A program made the translations under genes and the position numbers. The notes beneath the pieces are model-generated. The model was not told the origin of the DNA. It searched no databases and saw only the letters and a list, made by a program, of their open reading frames with translations. Below are positions 1-11,351 of a stretch of DNA of 64,000 nucleotides, piece by piece (within the stretch, counting starts at the first letter, position 1; each line of letters starts with the position of its first letter). The DNA comes from Eretmocerus hayati (Eukaryota; Arthropoda; Insecta; Hymenoptera; Aphelinidae), in contig CM056741.1 in assembly GCA_029851415.1 (NCBI GenBank), positions 164,907,685-164,971,684 on the forward strand. Reading direction: 5' to 3'.

Positions 1-962
1 CATCGCTGGAAAAATTATTCTAGTGGAATTTTTTTATAGGACCCCCTCCGGAAGACCCTTCTGAATCCGAAAATCCATGTTCCCAGGCGAAATTCGAATG
101 CAAAATTGTTTAAACTGAAATTGTTTAAACAAATTGTCAAAATAAATTTTTTCGATCAGGAAGTAAATTTTTAAGGTAATTTGGCTCATTTCAAACAGAA
201 AATGTCTCCTGTCATTTTTCTCTAAAAGTCATTGTTTTCGAGTTAAGAGCGTTTCAAAGTTGAAAAAACGCGAAAATCGCGATTTCCAGCGACCGATTAC
301 AGTATGAAAAACGGAAAAATCTCATGTTACCAAAGCGGAAAATTGTTTATTGGGATCTCCTTAACAATATCCAATAGCCAATATTCATGATCCCGAGCGA
401 TAACCCTTTGTTTTTTCAATGTTAACAATAGGTAGTTGCGCACGCTATAGCATAGGATATCGGCACGAGCAAGCAGACGACGCGCAGGCCGCCACCGCTA
501 CAGCATATATGGCTATAGCTTGCGCAACTACCCATTGTTAACATAGAAAAAACAAAGGTTTATCGCTCGGGAACATGAATTTTGGCTATTGGATATTGTT
601 AAGGAGATCCCAATAAACAATTTTCCGCTTTGGTAACATGAGATTTTCCCGTTTTTCATACTGTAATCGGTCGCTGGAAATCGCGATTTTCGCGTTTTTT
701 CAACTTTGAAACGCTCTTAACTCGAAAACAATGACTTTTAGAGAAAAATGACAAGAGACATTTTCTGTTTGAAATGAGCCAAATTATCTTAAAAATTTGC
801 TTCCTGACCGAAAAAATTCATTTTGACAATTTGTTTAAACAATTTCAGTTTAAACAATTTTGCATTCGAATTTCGCCTGGGAACATGGATTTTCGGATTC
901 AGATGGGTCTTCCGGAGAGGATCCTGTAAAAAAATTCCACTAGAATGATTTTCCCAGCGATG
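1..962. mobile_element. Long foldback (inverted-repeat) element
   Basis: The two halves are reverse complements: the left terminus CATCGCTGGAAAAATTATTC is matched by the right terminus ending CCCAGCGATG, and similarity continues inward for about 450 bases per arm to a short GC-richer centre near 440-520. It has no open reading frame of note, so it is a non-autonomous foldback or very long-TIR MITE. The left terminus falls on base 1 of the window, so the element may extend further and no target duplication can be scored. The arms differ by scattered substitutions, so it is not a recent perfect palindrome. Confidence 0.85.
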
Positions 963-1681
963 GCGGTGATTTCGCCTAGTCTAGGTAGAGACGGTGGCGT
1001 GAAAATGTGGAGAATTTTGTTATTGTAGTGCAAGGAGGGGGGGGGCGGAGGTGGTCTATATTACGATTGATTATTTATTCAATTACCCGTTGATTTTATA
1101 GAGGTGACTTCCGGCACTCGCAAATCCTTTCTAATGGTCAAAACAACAAATACTAGGGTCAAAACTGCAAAAAAAGGCAAAATTATCGGAATCATTCGAA
1201 TGATATAGTTTATTCTGAAAGACAGCAAACCACGACTAATTTCTAATAATCGGGACATGAGATCGAGAGAGGTGTTATAATTTTTCTTGTTATCATTTCA
1301 AATCAAAATTTTATATTGCATATGATTTTTGAGTGTTGCATATGCTACACGCGTTGAAAGCAACAAGTTGAATCGTTAAAAATAATCAAAAGTTGTTCCT
1401 CCTTTTTTTAAATTTGATCGTCATAAGAAAGATCGCGGCGATCTAGAATTGAAGATTTGATTGAGAAGGCGACATTCGGTTCTTGTATTTTTGTAACTAA
1501 TTTAGAATTTTCCACTATAAAGGTACAGCTAGCTGATGGACATTCCATTTAGCTAGTGCATCCCAAGTGTTCGAAGACATTTGTACTAATAAACCAATCT
1601 ACCTAGATTTCTACATGTTCACTGCGAAGGCACTTTTTTGTAATTTTTGTTTGCCATGATTTCGCCACCTTCTCACTCTCT
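963..1681. other. Non-coding stretch between two foldback elements
   Basis: This is AT-rich DNA with a short G-run near 1035-1048. I see no exon, RNA gene or repeat here. Confidence 0.5.
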
Positions 1682-1685
1682 CGTA

Positions 1686-2284
1686 CACGGTGCTCGGGGA
1701 AGGACGATAGGTTGAACAAAATTCGTCACCAAAAACTGAACACGTGGTGATTTAGTACTATGCTCAAGGATCAAAATCCCGTTTCAATCGAAATGGAGCA
1801 ATCCCCTTTTTTGGAATGCGAGCTTGATTCGTATTTTTACGTGTTAATCAAATGGAGCTTTTTTGAGCAACATACTTGTCGAGACAATAATGGCTCCCAA
1901 AGCCCATAACTTCAATGAATCTCAATATTTTCCAACGTACTTCAACTTATTTTGAAGCTTATTCAAAGACCTTCTCAAAATGAGCTAATGTGAGCTTGAA
2001 TTCAACACAGTAGACTTGAGCTATCTCAGGAGTTAGGAGCTCGAAAAGTCTAAAATCGTTAGAAGAGGAAATCTCGGGTATCGATTCAAAATGAGGTTCC
2101 TCGACTTTAGTTCGTTGAAATCAAACATGTGAAAATACGAATTGAGCAGCTCGCATTTCAAAAAGAGGGATTGCTCAATTCCGGTTGAATGGGATTTTGA
2201 TCCTTGGGCATAGTACTAAACAACCAAGTGTTCAGTTTTTGGTGACTATTTTGTTCAACCTATCGTCTTCTCCCGAGCACCGTG
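1686..2284. mobile_element. Foldback MITE with 4-bp target duplication
   Basis: The left end CACGGTGCTCGGGGAAGG is the inverted complement of the right end GAGCACCGTG, and about 160 bases inward from each end remain inverted copies (roughly 1686-1845 against 2125-2284). The flanks are CGTA at 1682-1685 and CGTA at 2285-2288, which fits a 4-bp target-site duplication. The interior carries no coding sequence, so the element is non-autonomous. The superfamily is not assigned. Confidence 0.8.
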
Positions 2285-2288
2285 CGTA

Positions 2289-3742
2289 TATGTCACTGTA
2301 TCGGGCTAAATTTATTTTCTAACTCGTTAGTTATGCCACTGGCAAATTGAACCACCCAGAAAAATCGCTATTGACAAATTTTTTGAGTGATCATGAATCA
2401 GTAGAAAATGAGTGGTGAAAAATCGTAGGTCCCGCTGGTGTGATTTATGGCAGTGATCGTGTTAAGAAATTTGAGAATTTGTGGGTTCAACTAACTGAGA
2501 TTATTGAAGAATGAAAATTGCCTCATTCGTTGTCTAAGGTACGCTCAAATAACTGTGAGAAATTATAGTATTGATCAGATTGGAATCATCTTCAAGAGGA
2601 GAATCGTTAATTACAGAGTTTCAAGCCAATTTCAAGATAGTTTTGGAATAGTTGTGAAGATCTCTCAAGAGTACCTATGAAGCGAAGCAGGAGATTCTCG
2701 ATTTCAACGTGAAATTTAACCGTCTCTCGAAGGGCGCCGGAAGATGAAGCCGAACTAATAAACTTTGCTAATACTCGCATCAAGAGCCAAGAGTAGAGAG
2801 CATCGAGATTCGTACTGCACCTCCAACCGTTTATCATCATGGCACAAATGTCTCGTTGCTAACTTGGCACTCCTCGAGACACTCGCATTTAACACTAAAA
2901 TTCCACTCTTGTAGCAAGATTCTCCCCGCGTTTCTCTTACTACAAACTTATAGGTATAGATAATTCGTACGAGTATGCCATACCTAACTCTGCTCTTACA
3001 ACTAAATGCGAAAATCTGGAAACATACTAATCTATCTTCTGCTCTTCCTCCTCGTGTATCATTTCGTATCAAACTGTCGCGATACGACGAAGCAAACTTT
3101 CATGAAATTTGCAATAATCATCACTCTGATGCTCGTTATCACTTTGGCATACGTTTCTCAACGTACGTTTTCATCGGGATCATTTTTTTTTTAAATTTGG
3201 AATAGTTTTATAGAGGCGAAGGTAAGTGCAATTTCATTTGTACGTATCACGCAAACATGTGAAGATAAAAGTACACAGGTAAGTCCTAATGTACATACAC
3301 AGGAATCAGGATAACGTCAGCATTGCAGCAGCAGAAGGAAGAAAAGAAAAAGAGGCACTGCAGAAAAAAAAGGAAGAAAAACAAGTCGAAGAGAGGACGT
3401 GGACGTCTGCTATGGAAAGGCATCAGCAGGTGTTTTATGAGTATTAGGACACAGGTATATTATAGGACAGACATTTGATGAGGTAGGTGTACACGCAATA
3501 GGTCAGAATATAACAATATACCTGCGGCTATATTCATCCACCGCGACGGTAGAATTACAGGTATACATGCCCCGAGAGTCAACAGCCGCGGGAGGCTTAC
3601 ATACATATATATTTATATATATATATATCCTAACAGGGTTCTCTGGATGGCCAGGTAAAGCATCATCTCGAAATCTCTCGGTGTGTATACGCTGTCTACG
3701 TATAAAATATATATACAAAGTGCGGGGGCGCCACCTACCTAC
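2289..3742. other. Non-coding, low-complexity patches
   Basis: AT-rich intergenic sequence. A purine-rich patch lies near 3325-3420 and a TATATA-rich patch near 3600-3640. Short open frames here show no family resemblance and no plausible splice structure. Confidence 0.45.
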
Positions 3743-3843
3743 CTTGCAAGGCCTCGGCTGCTGCTGCTGTTGGCGTTTCTGATGGTCTGACTGGGATACC
3801 GCCCTGAAGATGATGTTCCTGGCCCTTCCCTCACAAATAATAG
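3743..3843 (-). CDS. Possible internal coding exon of an unidentified minus-strand gene
   Basis: Read on the minus strand, a CTGGCAG acceptor precedes 3843 and a strong GTAGGT donor follows 3743. Between them one frame is open (incoming phase 1, outgoing phase 0) and reads IICEGRARNIIFRAVSQ, followed by a Q-rich tail (KRQQQQQP) ending PRPCK. The base composition is more gene-like than the flanks. No partner exons were found in the window and I do not recognise a family. The other two frames are also open over this short length, so the call is weak. A GC-rich, CpG-containing tract at 4400-5080 could hold its promoter or that of MRPS2. Confidence 0.22.
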
Positions 3844-4266
3844 CTGCCAGCTTGAGCTAATGTTAAATCAACGCTTGCAATTTTACACAAGTTTGTCACT
3901 TACACGAATCGTTAATTAAACATTTCACCAATATGACACTTTAATATTTCAGATTTTTGACGTAGTATGCTCCGGTGCGGCCGGCCGCGCCGCTTGCACG
4001 TGTGGATATATAACACTGCAACACAATTTTTTGATGATGCACTTGCTGCGGTATGACGCTTGATTAAAAATTCTAGTTGTCGACACATGGGTAACTTAAT
4101 TTAATCATCCATGAGTAAATCTTTATCCTGGTATAATGATGGTGCTTGTGTGTGGTGATGGTGATGATGATGGTCCGGCGGTCAACAGCCGCCGGTTTAT
4201 CTGGTTTGTTCTCATGAACTCTTTGAGATTTTTTTTGTACGACACCTTCTACAGGAGTATACGAAT

Positions 4267-4300
4267 GCACATTTAAACACAAACACACACACACACACAA
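4267..4300. repeat. AC microsatellite
   Basis: An (AC)n-type run with one interruption, visible directly. Confidence 0.9.
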
Positions 4301-5525
4301 AGTTGGATGCACTCGCGGATGATCTGTAGAGCAGATTATTCAGGTATAATATTATTCAACAGCCAGCCAGATTTTTTCAGAGGCTCTTTTACTTTGAGCT
4401 GCTCGCACCTCTCTCCGGTGCACGCAGAGGGAGCGCCAACGCCTACGCGCCGCTGCTGCCACTGCCGCTACTCAGCTGCATTTTCATTTTGATGCACCCC
4501 TGCACCGGGATTCCGGGATATATACAATATTGACGTCGATTACGTGAAATACTATGAGTCAAGGTAACGATAAGGTTAACCTCAATGATGAATCAAGTCT
4601 CTGATGTCGATGATGCATCGTAGTGATATTAGGTCTATTGATGTTTGTATTTATCGAGAGGCACCTGTGTCACTGATCTTTTGGTCCACGACGCGCCGCC
4701 AGAGTTGCGATGAGAATGGCGTGGGGATAAAATAAGTCCGTGTAGTAGATAGATCTGATGATGGAGCAAAGCCCGACGTTGTACTTTGTACTACTGCTAT
4801 GAGAGCATCGGCCCAATGCATACAGGCCTGATGCCACTCCTCCAGTCTTTGATATTCCCTTTACTTCTCCCCGCACTCGCCCAGGAACTTCAATTTTAGC
4901 AGCAATTCAGCAGCTCCTCGCGACGCGCACACTCTGCAATTGCACTACTGATGCACAGGCACACACATATACTCGACCCGAAAATGGCCGATCCTCCTCC
5001 CCTTTCCTTTCCCTCACTTTGCGAAGTTCTCTCACCTCTTCCGCGAGTCGCGTCGCTGCTGTCGCCGTCGCATCGCTAAATTTTCATGAAAATTTCTGAA
5101 GAAAACATGTGCTACTACATTAGTGAGCGTTTGTGAAAAAGTGTAGGATAATTTGACAGAACTCAATACTTCCTTCAAATTTGTGAGTTGATTGTTTTTC
5201 ACGTGTCATTTGCTGTCAACATCATAATTATCCCAAAAAAAATAAACCAAACGTCCGCACGCCACACAATGTAGTTTGTGATGTTGATCACTGGTGTCGC
5301 AAGGATCGCTTGCCTCGTGCTCAAAATGCGATGTTCTTTTCGTCTGCTGAGTGTTGTGAGCGTATATAAAATTCAACGTTTTGTATAATTGTTACTACAA
5401 TCCCATCAACAATTGCAAAATCTGCAGAGGTCTCGAAAATTGAAGAAGGTAGACCCTCGGGTCTGAGTATACAAATCTTGAGTACATAAGGTACTCTCTG
5501 TGCCCTTTCGTGGATTTTCGGAGCC
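4301..5525. promoter_or_regulatory. GC-richer upstream region of MRPS2 and possibly a divergent gene
   Basis: The tract 4380-5080 is rich in CpG and GCTGCTGC-type words compared with the AT-rich surroundings. It lies just upstream of MRPS2 on the plus strand and of the possible minus-strand exon at 3.7-3.8 kb. Its position fits a promoter region, but no specific motif was identified. Confidence 0.3.
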
Positions 5526-6465
5526 ATGGCTGCGGCGGTGTCAAGAATGTTTACGAACAAGTGTAAGCTTATTCATCAAAGTTATTATGTCATAATTCAA
5601 CCTCTTCAGAGACTATTATCAATCTGAAATAATTCAGTTTCAGGATGTAGGAGTGTACTGAGATGTATTCGCCCCAACAGCTCACAAAACTTCAATCTAT
5701 CCACGCAGACACAACCTATAATCAGCTCCGATGGTAAAACTTCATGAGTTTTAAATTATTGTTGACCAATCTATCATGATTGAATGAAAGTGATGTATTC
5801 GTTGATCTATTACTCTTGCAGAACCAAGTGAAATAAAATTAGATCCTTTACAACACCCAGACTACTTTGGTGTGTCAAAGCTGTTCACGGTTGAAGATTT
5901 GTTCAATGCAAGGGTTCATTATGGACACACCGAGGGCACGCTTGATCCTCGTATGAAGACCTTCATCTATGGGTCAAGACTGGGACATATTATATTTGAT
6001 CTTGATCAAACTGCAGAGCTTCTGAGGGAAGCCCTCAATTTCACAGCACATATAGCCTACAACAGAGGTATAATATTATTTCTATGTCGGAACCCACAAT
6101 TCACTCATCTAGTTGAGAAAACAGCCATTGAATGCGGAGAATTTTCACACACGAGGCGATGGAGAGGAGGAATATTTACAAACTCTCTCAATGAATTCCA
6201 AGCATCAACCAGGTTACCAGATCTTTGTATATTCTTGAATACATTGAATCCAGTAGCGTTGCAGCATAGAGCCGTGTCCAATGCAGCTAAAATGTGTATA
6301 CCCACAGTTGGCATAGTTGATAGTGATGTGAATCCAAATCTAATAACTTATCCTGTGCCTGGCAATGATGATACTCCAATTGCAGCGAGACTATATTGTA
6401 AGTTGTTTAAGCAAGCTATTTTATTAGGGAAGGAAGCTAGGAGCAAACTTGAGACGGATACATAA
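5526..6465 (+). CDS. MRPS2: Small ribosomal subunit protein uS2m, mitochondrial (MRPS2)
   Basis: Structural protein of the mitochondrial ribosome small subunit. Three exons: 5526-5562, 5638-5733 and 5822-6465, giving 258 residues. The start ATG at 5526 begins a short basic, Ser/Thr-rich leader (MAAAVSRMFTNK) that fits a mitochondrial targeting peptide. The second intron ends TTGCAG at 5821. The first intron acceptor is taken as ATTCAG at 5637, because using the next AG at 5643 creates an in-frame stop. The large exon carries the uS2 family core: LFNARVHYGH, YGSRLGHIIFDLDQT, LNFTAHIAYNRGIILF, and the hallmark end IPTVGIVDSDVNPNLITYPV followed by PGNDDTPIAARLYCKLF. It matches human MRPS2 closely in these blocks and is somewhat shorter (human about 296). 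The stop lies 157 bases from the stop of the opposite-strand DHRS7 gene. Confidence 0.95.
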
Positions 6466-6622
6466 TATTTAATCATAGAGAACATAACAAAAATATAGTT
6501 ATATAAAGAGTATTTACATCCAATACAAATTTTGCCTTTGTATTTGGTTAGTGATATGACACTAAATGGCAAGAATGAGAAGAAAATCGAGTCTGATGTA
6601 GTAATACATCCAGCTACTGTAA

Positions 6623-8346
6623 TTATTGTTGTACAGTTACTGTTACTTTTGCATCCCTCAGTCGTTGAATAAATGCCGCTCCAACAAAGGGCATGAATCT
6701 GAAAGAATTTTTCATCATTATAACCACTCGGATTCATAATTTAGCCTGATTGTGTGAATAATTACATTGAGCTGATGTTTGGGTAGTATTTTATTGCATA
6801 AGTAAGTTGGAGAGTGTTTGAATGACTGATCCACACTTCATCCAATCGATTAGCTAGGGCAGATGCAAATAATTTTCCACATCTTGCTGCACTCATTTTA
6901 GTAGGATCATTCTCAGTTTGTTGCCCAAATTTCTGAAAATCCATTGGCATTAACAGAAGTTGATCTGTGCTTATTCTAATTTCCTTTATGGTGTGGTACT
7001 CACCTCTCCAACATTTTCAGTGAAGCTCTCGGCAAGAAAATCAGTCTGTATTGGTCCAGGACAGACTATTGTCACAGCAATATTCTGATTGACTTTTTCC
7101 ATCCTAAGACAGTCAAAGTATCCCTAAAACGATATCTTTGATTTGATTTCTGATCTCATAAAATTGCTCTGCTCATTAACAAATAGAAACTCACATGAAT
7201 AGCATGTTTAGATCCTGTATAAGATGCAGAAAATGGAACTCCAAACAGTCCAGCGAGACTTGATGTAACTGCAATATGACCTCCACCCTGTCGCTTAAAT
7301 TGCTTGATAGCGAGTCTACTCAGAGATACAGCTGAGAATGTATTTAAATCAAATACTTCCTTATCAACTGCTATGTCAATCTCCTCCCAGACTGCTCTTT
7401 GGCTTCTTCCAGCGTTATTGACTAGTATATCAAGCTGAAAAAAAAAGTGTTCAGGTTTTGTTCATTAATTTTGAGGTGAAGAAAAAATTTATTCTTACTC
7501 TTCCAAAGGTTGTTACTGCATTTTCAAACATTCTTTCATGGGATCCAATTTTTGTAACATCAAATACCAACATGTTGACATCATGGTGTTGCAAATTCGG
7601 ATTAGCTAGAAATCACGGTGCATTTTAGTGATTCAGCACAAAGTGGCTGTTTTCAATGAGTACCTACCTGCTAAACAATTATTTTTGACTTTTTGTAGCT
7701 CTTCTTCTCTTCTGGCTGATAATATCAGCTTACATCCACCTCTAGCCAATTCGTAAGCCAAGTGTTCCCCAATCCCACTTGAAGCTCCTGTTATCCATAC
7801 GACTTTTCCGCTCAACGTTTCTGTGAAAATTCATCAAATTTTCAAGAACAATGTGAAATAATTCCTAAAATTTGAGACGTTTTTCTCTCAGCTTATCGCT
7901 TAATAAGACGCATGCAATATAATCACAATTACCGAAATATCTCGTCAATCACTTCTCGCATCATAAGCGTCAAGGCTTCATTAACATCTTAGACCATGAC
8001 AAAACACATCACTCATTCATACTTTTTTTGCAAATCCGCAAAAAGTCACAGGTCGATCTATACGTCTATACACATATATGAAACTTCTTCAGCATGCAAA
8101 TATTTCTAGTCATCAGTTCAAATGCTCACACAGAATTATAACAGAACAAAGAATTACACTTTCTGGATGATCATTACCTACGGAATTTCCAAATTTTGAA
8201 CAGAAAAACAGCTTGATATCGCAATCCAAGAAGCGCACGAGTACGATATAAACTAGATGGTAGAGCAACAGGCAGAGCCCAATAACTGCAAGCAACGACG
8301 TTACCGGATCCATCACTTGCTGCACTTGCTCACTAATACACTTCAC
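6623..8346 (-). CDS. DHRS7: Dehydrogenase/reductase SDR family member 7-like (DHRS7)
   Basis: Membrane-anchored NAD(P)-dependent short-chain dehydrogenase. Seven exons on the minus strand: 8346-8178, 7820-7668, 7605-7499, 7434-7195, 7123-7004, 6932-6766 and 6698-6623. The ATG at 8313 gives 332 residues; an in-frame upstream ATG at 8346 would give 343. Human DHRS7 has about 339. The N-terminus is a hydrophobic anchor (VTSLLAVIGLCLLLYHLVYIV), followed by the cofactor motif TGASSGIG, the structural NNAG, the catalytic serine in VTSSLAG and the catalytic YTGSK. Then comes the CPGPIQTDF segment, and near the end EVWIS, as in vertebrate DHRS7. All splice sites are GT-AG and phases agree. The last exon encodes a short tail ending VTVTVQQ. 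The substrate cannot be told from sequence; vertebrate DHRS7 acts on steroids and retinoids. Confidence 0.93.
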
Positions 8347-9760
8347 AAGCCTTTAAGATACTTTATAATCTATCACTGCCTATATATCACAGACGATCAA
8401 CTGATGAATGAAAAATTCACTGCATTTATCTCTAAAAATGCTATTGAAGAAACTCAAAGCCTGTTGCTCTTCGAATGCACGTATATTGCACTTGCAGTTC
8501 GCAAAAGAAGATACTTTGGCGCGCGCATCCGCTAATCTTGTCCGAGAGCGAGAGAGTTGAAGAAGATAGCTACGTGGCGCCTGCGCCCGGTAAACAGTAA
8601 AATGCCCTGGCCTTTTTGGAAGATATTGCTGTACAGCTGGCTGCTGCTGCTGCCAGGATACGCGCGTGAGCCCCGGCCACACGGAACGGGGAGCTGCTGG
8701 GATCTTGTAGGCTATTGAACCGTTGCTATACACCAGCTATAGCAGCTCCTCCTGCTCTTCGTTTTCATTCATGTCACGCAGGGACATCGGCTCAACCCAG
8801 CCGCGCCCATATAATCAGATACGATATTATGTTTGTATGGGTTATCTTATTATCTGATACACGTGTGGTCTTATTGATTCCAAAATTTAGGCATTTGAAT
8901 TTGGCGCCTCATTTGGAGGATGAAATTTTAAGCTTTGGAGGATTCAATTGCTAGAATTGTTGTAATGAATGAAATGAGATTTTCATTTATTTATTTATAG
9001 ACCTTTGAAGACTGCATTTGAAATAGGGATGCTGGTCATATGGACCGTAACAAGTGTGGCAATTTATATGACACATGCGTGCCCTTGGCACTTGTGTACT
9101 CCATTCTATATCAAAAGAGAGTGTATCTGTCGCTTCAGAAGCTCTTCCGGATCCTATAATCCGATTACTCCGGATTTTTGTGGCGTGACTTGGCTCGAAA
9201 TTATTATTTCATTTCCCGAATCGGATTTGCGGGATCCGAAATAGAGAGGCTTTTCCTCTTTCTATCTCGGTCTCTTGATGTTAGACTTCTAAATCATTCG
9301 CCGAGTGCTTTGGTGAAGCTCTTTAATTAATTAGTGATCAAGGATACTTGGGCTTCTTAATTGATACAAATTTAATTGATATACTATTGGGAATACAATT
9401 CCATAATCTATTACTATCAGGAATCTATGGCTTGCCTGATTGATTTTAATTTACATTAACTATTAACGAAAAGTTTTCCAATTTCTCTTGAAAAATTTCA
9501 TGTCGTTGTCTACATCTTTGAAATACATGAGAAATATCCCTATCTTCAAAACAAGTACCTTTAATCAGGCGATATCAAGTCAGAAATTAGTTGCGATGAC
9601 AGAATTGGCGATTCTTGTATTTTAGCACTATCGAATATATCTAAACAGCTAATTATATAAGGTATGTCTACAATCTGAGTTAGAATTCTCTCTTTCGAGA
9701 TATTTACACAAAGAAATTCAATTCCTCAAATAAATATTTGTTCATGCTAACTAAATCACC
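8347..9760. other. Intergenic, promoter side of the DHRS7-like gene
   Basis: The first 400 bases (8520-8760) are GC-richer and contain CGCGCGC, and probably include the DHRS7 promoter. The remainder is AT-rich with no recognised gene. Short open frames at 8715-9244 have no family resemblance. Confidence 0.4.
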
Positions 9761-11351
9761 TCATGTTCTTCGGTACTCGAAAAATAAGAATTCCTGAAAT
9801 GAACAAAAGGTCAGCATTATTATGGAGAGAAATCTGATTCTCGTGATCTTGAATTATGCAGAATGCATCGGAAATACAAATGTCGAGTGGGTGGATTCAA
9901 TTACCAGTAGAAATGTCGCTCCGAGGAGTAATCCTTTTAACTTTGCGTCAGTGTTTGGCGTGAAAGTGAGCAGCATCGAATAATCCACTGAAAGCTGATC
10001 ACATTGATGTATCAATGAAGCTACTTGACGACTCTTGTCGACTGAAATTATCTGCAAAATCAATGAATTTTGGTTATTCTTGACGAGTTATACAAAGTAA
10101 TAATTGATGATTCTCACCTGGAATTGAGTATTAGTTGGCATACAACAAGAATATATATTGGGACCCTCGATGTAACACAACGGCCTTCTCGAATCATCGT
10201 AAACTGTGAAACTAAGTCCAATAAGAGTGAAGTTCTGCTCGACACTTCCAATGTATTCCGATGATTCCACTGTGATTTTCTGGATGATTTCATAACAGAA
10301 AAAAATGATAGTTATAGCAAAAATCGATGAATCTTTCAAAATTCTGACTTGTCTGTTAGAATTGCACTCCATGCACTTGAATACACGTGAAAATACAAAA
10401 AGTGAAAAATCTCATAGAAAACTAAAATAGCATGTAGCATATCCATCATTGTAAGTTGTATACAATCATTTACGCACGTGGAGGAAGGCAGGAACACATC
10501 CCCAGCTCAAGCTTTTCTTGATAACGAAGGCCGTCTCGCCGGACGGGTCCATGACATTGAGCGTGAGCTGCCTGGACGATTTGAGAAAGTTTCGCTGACA
10601 CGTTTGCGAATCCTCAATTGCAAGAAATATCGTTTCTGCCCTGGGCACTTTTACTCTATACTGTGCTCCTTTTCTTGATACTCCAAGCACTACAATAAAT
10701 TGAAAGCTCGTTATTTAAAATTATTCAATCGAAACCTTACTTTTCGAAGCATAATCACAATTTTGGTAAAAATAAGGTATACGAACGAGAGCTTAAATCG
10801 ATTACTTGTTGAATTTCCAATTGATCAACGCTCGATAAAAAGTATGTGCCAGAAAAAACGCTCAATTGAGAGCGAGACGCTGAGATCCAATCCAGATACA
10901 TGCTTGAAGCTCGGCTTTGAGAGCTTTGCGTTTCATCTGCGGAAAATTAAAAAAATTCTTTGTAATATTTACTACCATCTAATCATTTTTGAGGATGATA
11001 TGTTCGCTGGTTAAATCAAATCGGTACTAACCTCTTGTATTTAATGATGGTTGTACGGTAATTGGAGAATTTGTGCGAATTGGAGGTAGAGCAAGTCCGT
11101 CGTCTGGTACCGTCGTCATCGACGTTTCCTCACCTTCTGTAGCTGTACACACGTGACGCAAGAGTTATGAATGTACAAATTACACGCAATCTTACAGTGA
11201 CATGGAAAATCACACTTTAAGACGGTTTTTTTGCGAATTGAAAGGTATTAAGATGCTGAAAATTCGATGACTAAACTTTACCTGTATACGAATCGTACGG
11301 AGCTGAAGGCTGATATCTTTTTGAACTTTCTGTACTGTTTTGTTGTGACAT
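9761..11351 (-). CDS. Divergent phospholipid scramblase
   Basis: Member of the PLSCR (scramblase) family, which moves phospholipids between membrane leaflets in response to Ca2+. Seven exons: 11351-11282, 11142-11032, 10936-10787, 10689-10478, 10279-10118, 10051-9905 and 9793-9761, giving 294 residues. Start MSQQNSTESS, then a short Pro/Ser/Thr-rich head. Family blocks seen in order: FLSSVDQLEIQQVIDL (family LxQIDQxLxHQQxEL), ETIFLAIEDSQTCQRNF (family VFFAAEDSDCCTRN), LNVMDPSGETAFVI, EYIGSVEQNFTL, CYIEGPNIYSCC, then the C-terminal helix KLKGLLLGATFLL and EFLFFEYRRT, equivalent to the family DFMFFE end. Two usual features are eroded: the cysteine cluster that is normally palmitoylated reads LSWGCVPAF, and the acidic Ca2+-binding loop reads DYSMLLTFTPNTD. 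Two donors (GTTCGT after 10787, GTGCGT after 10478) were chosen because they keep phase and restore family alignment. Confidence 0.9.
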
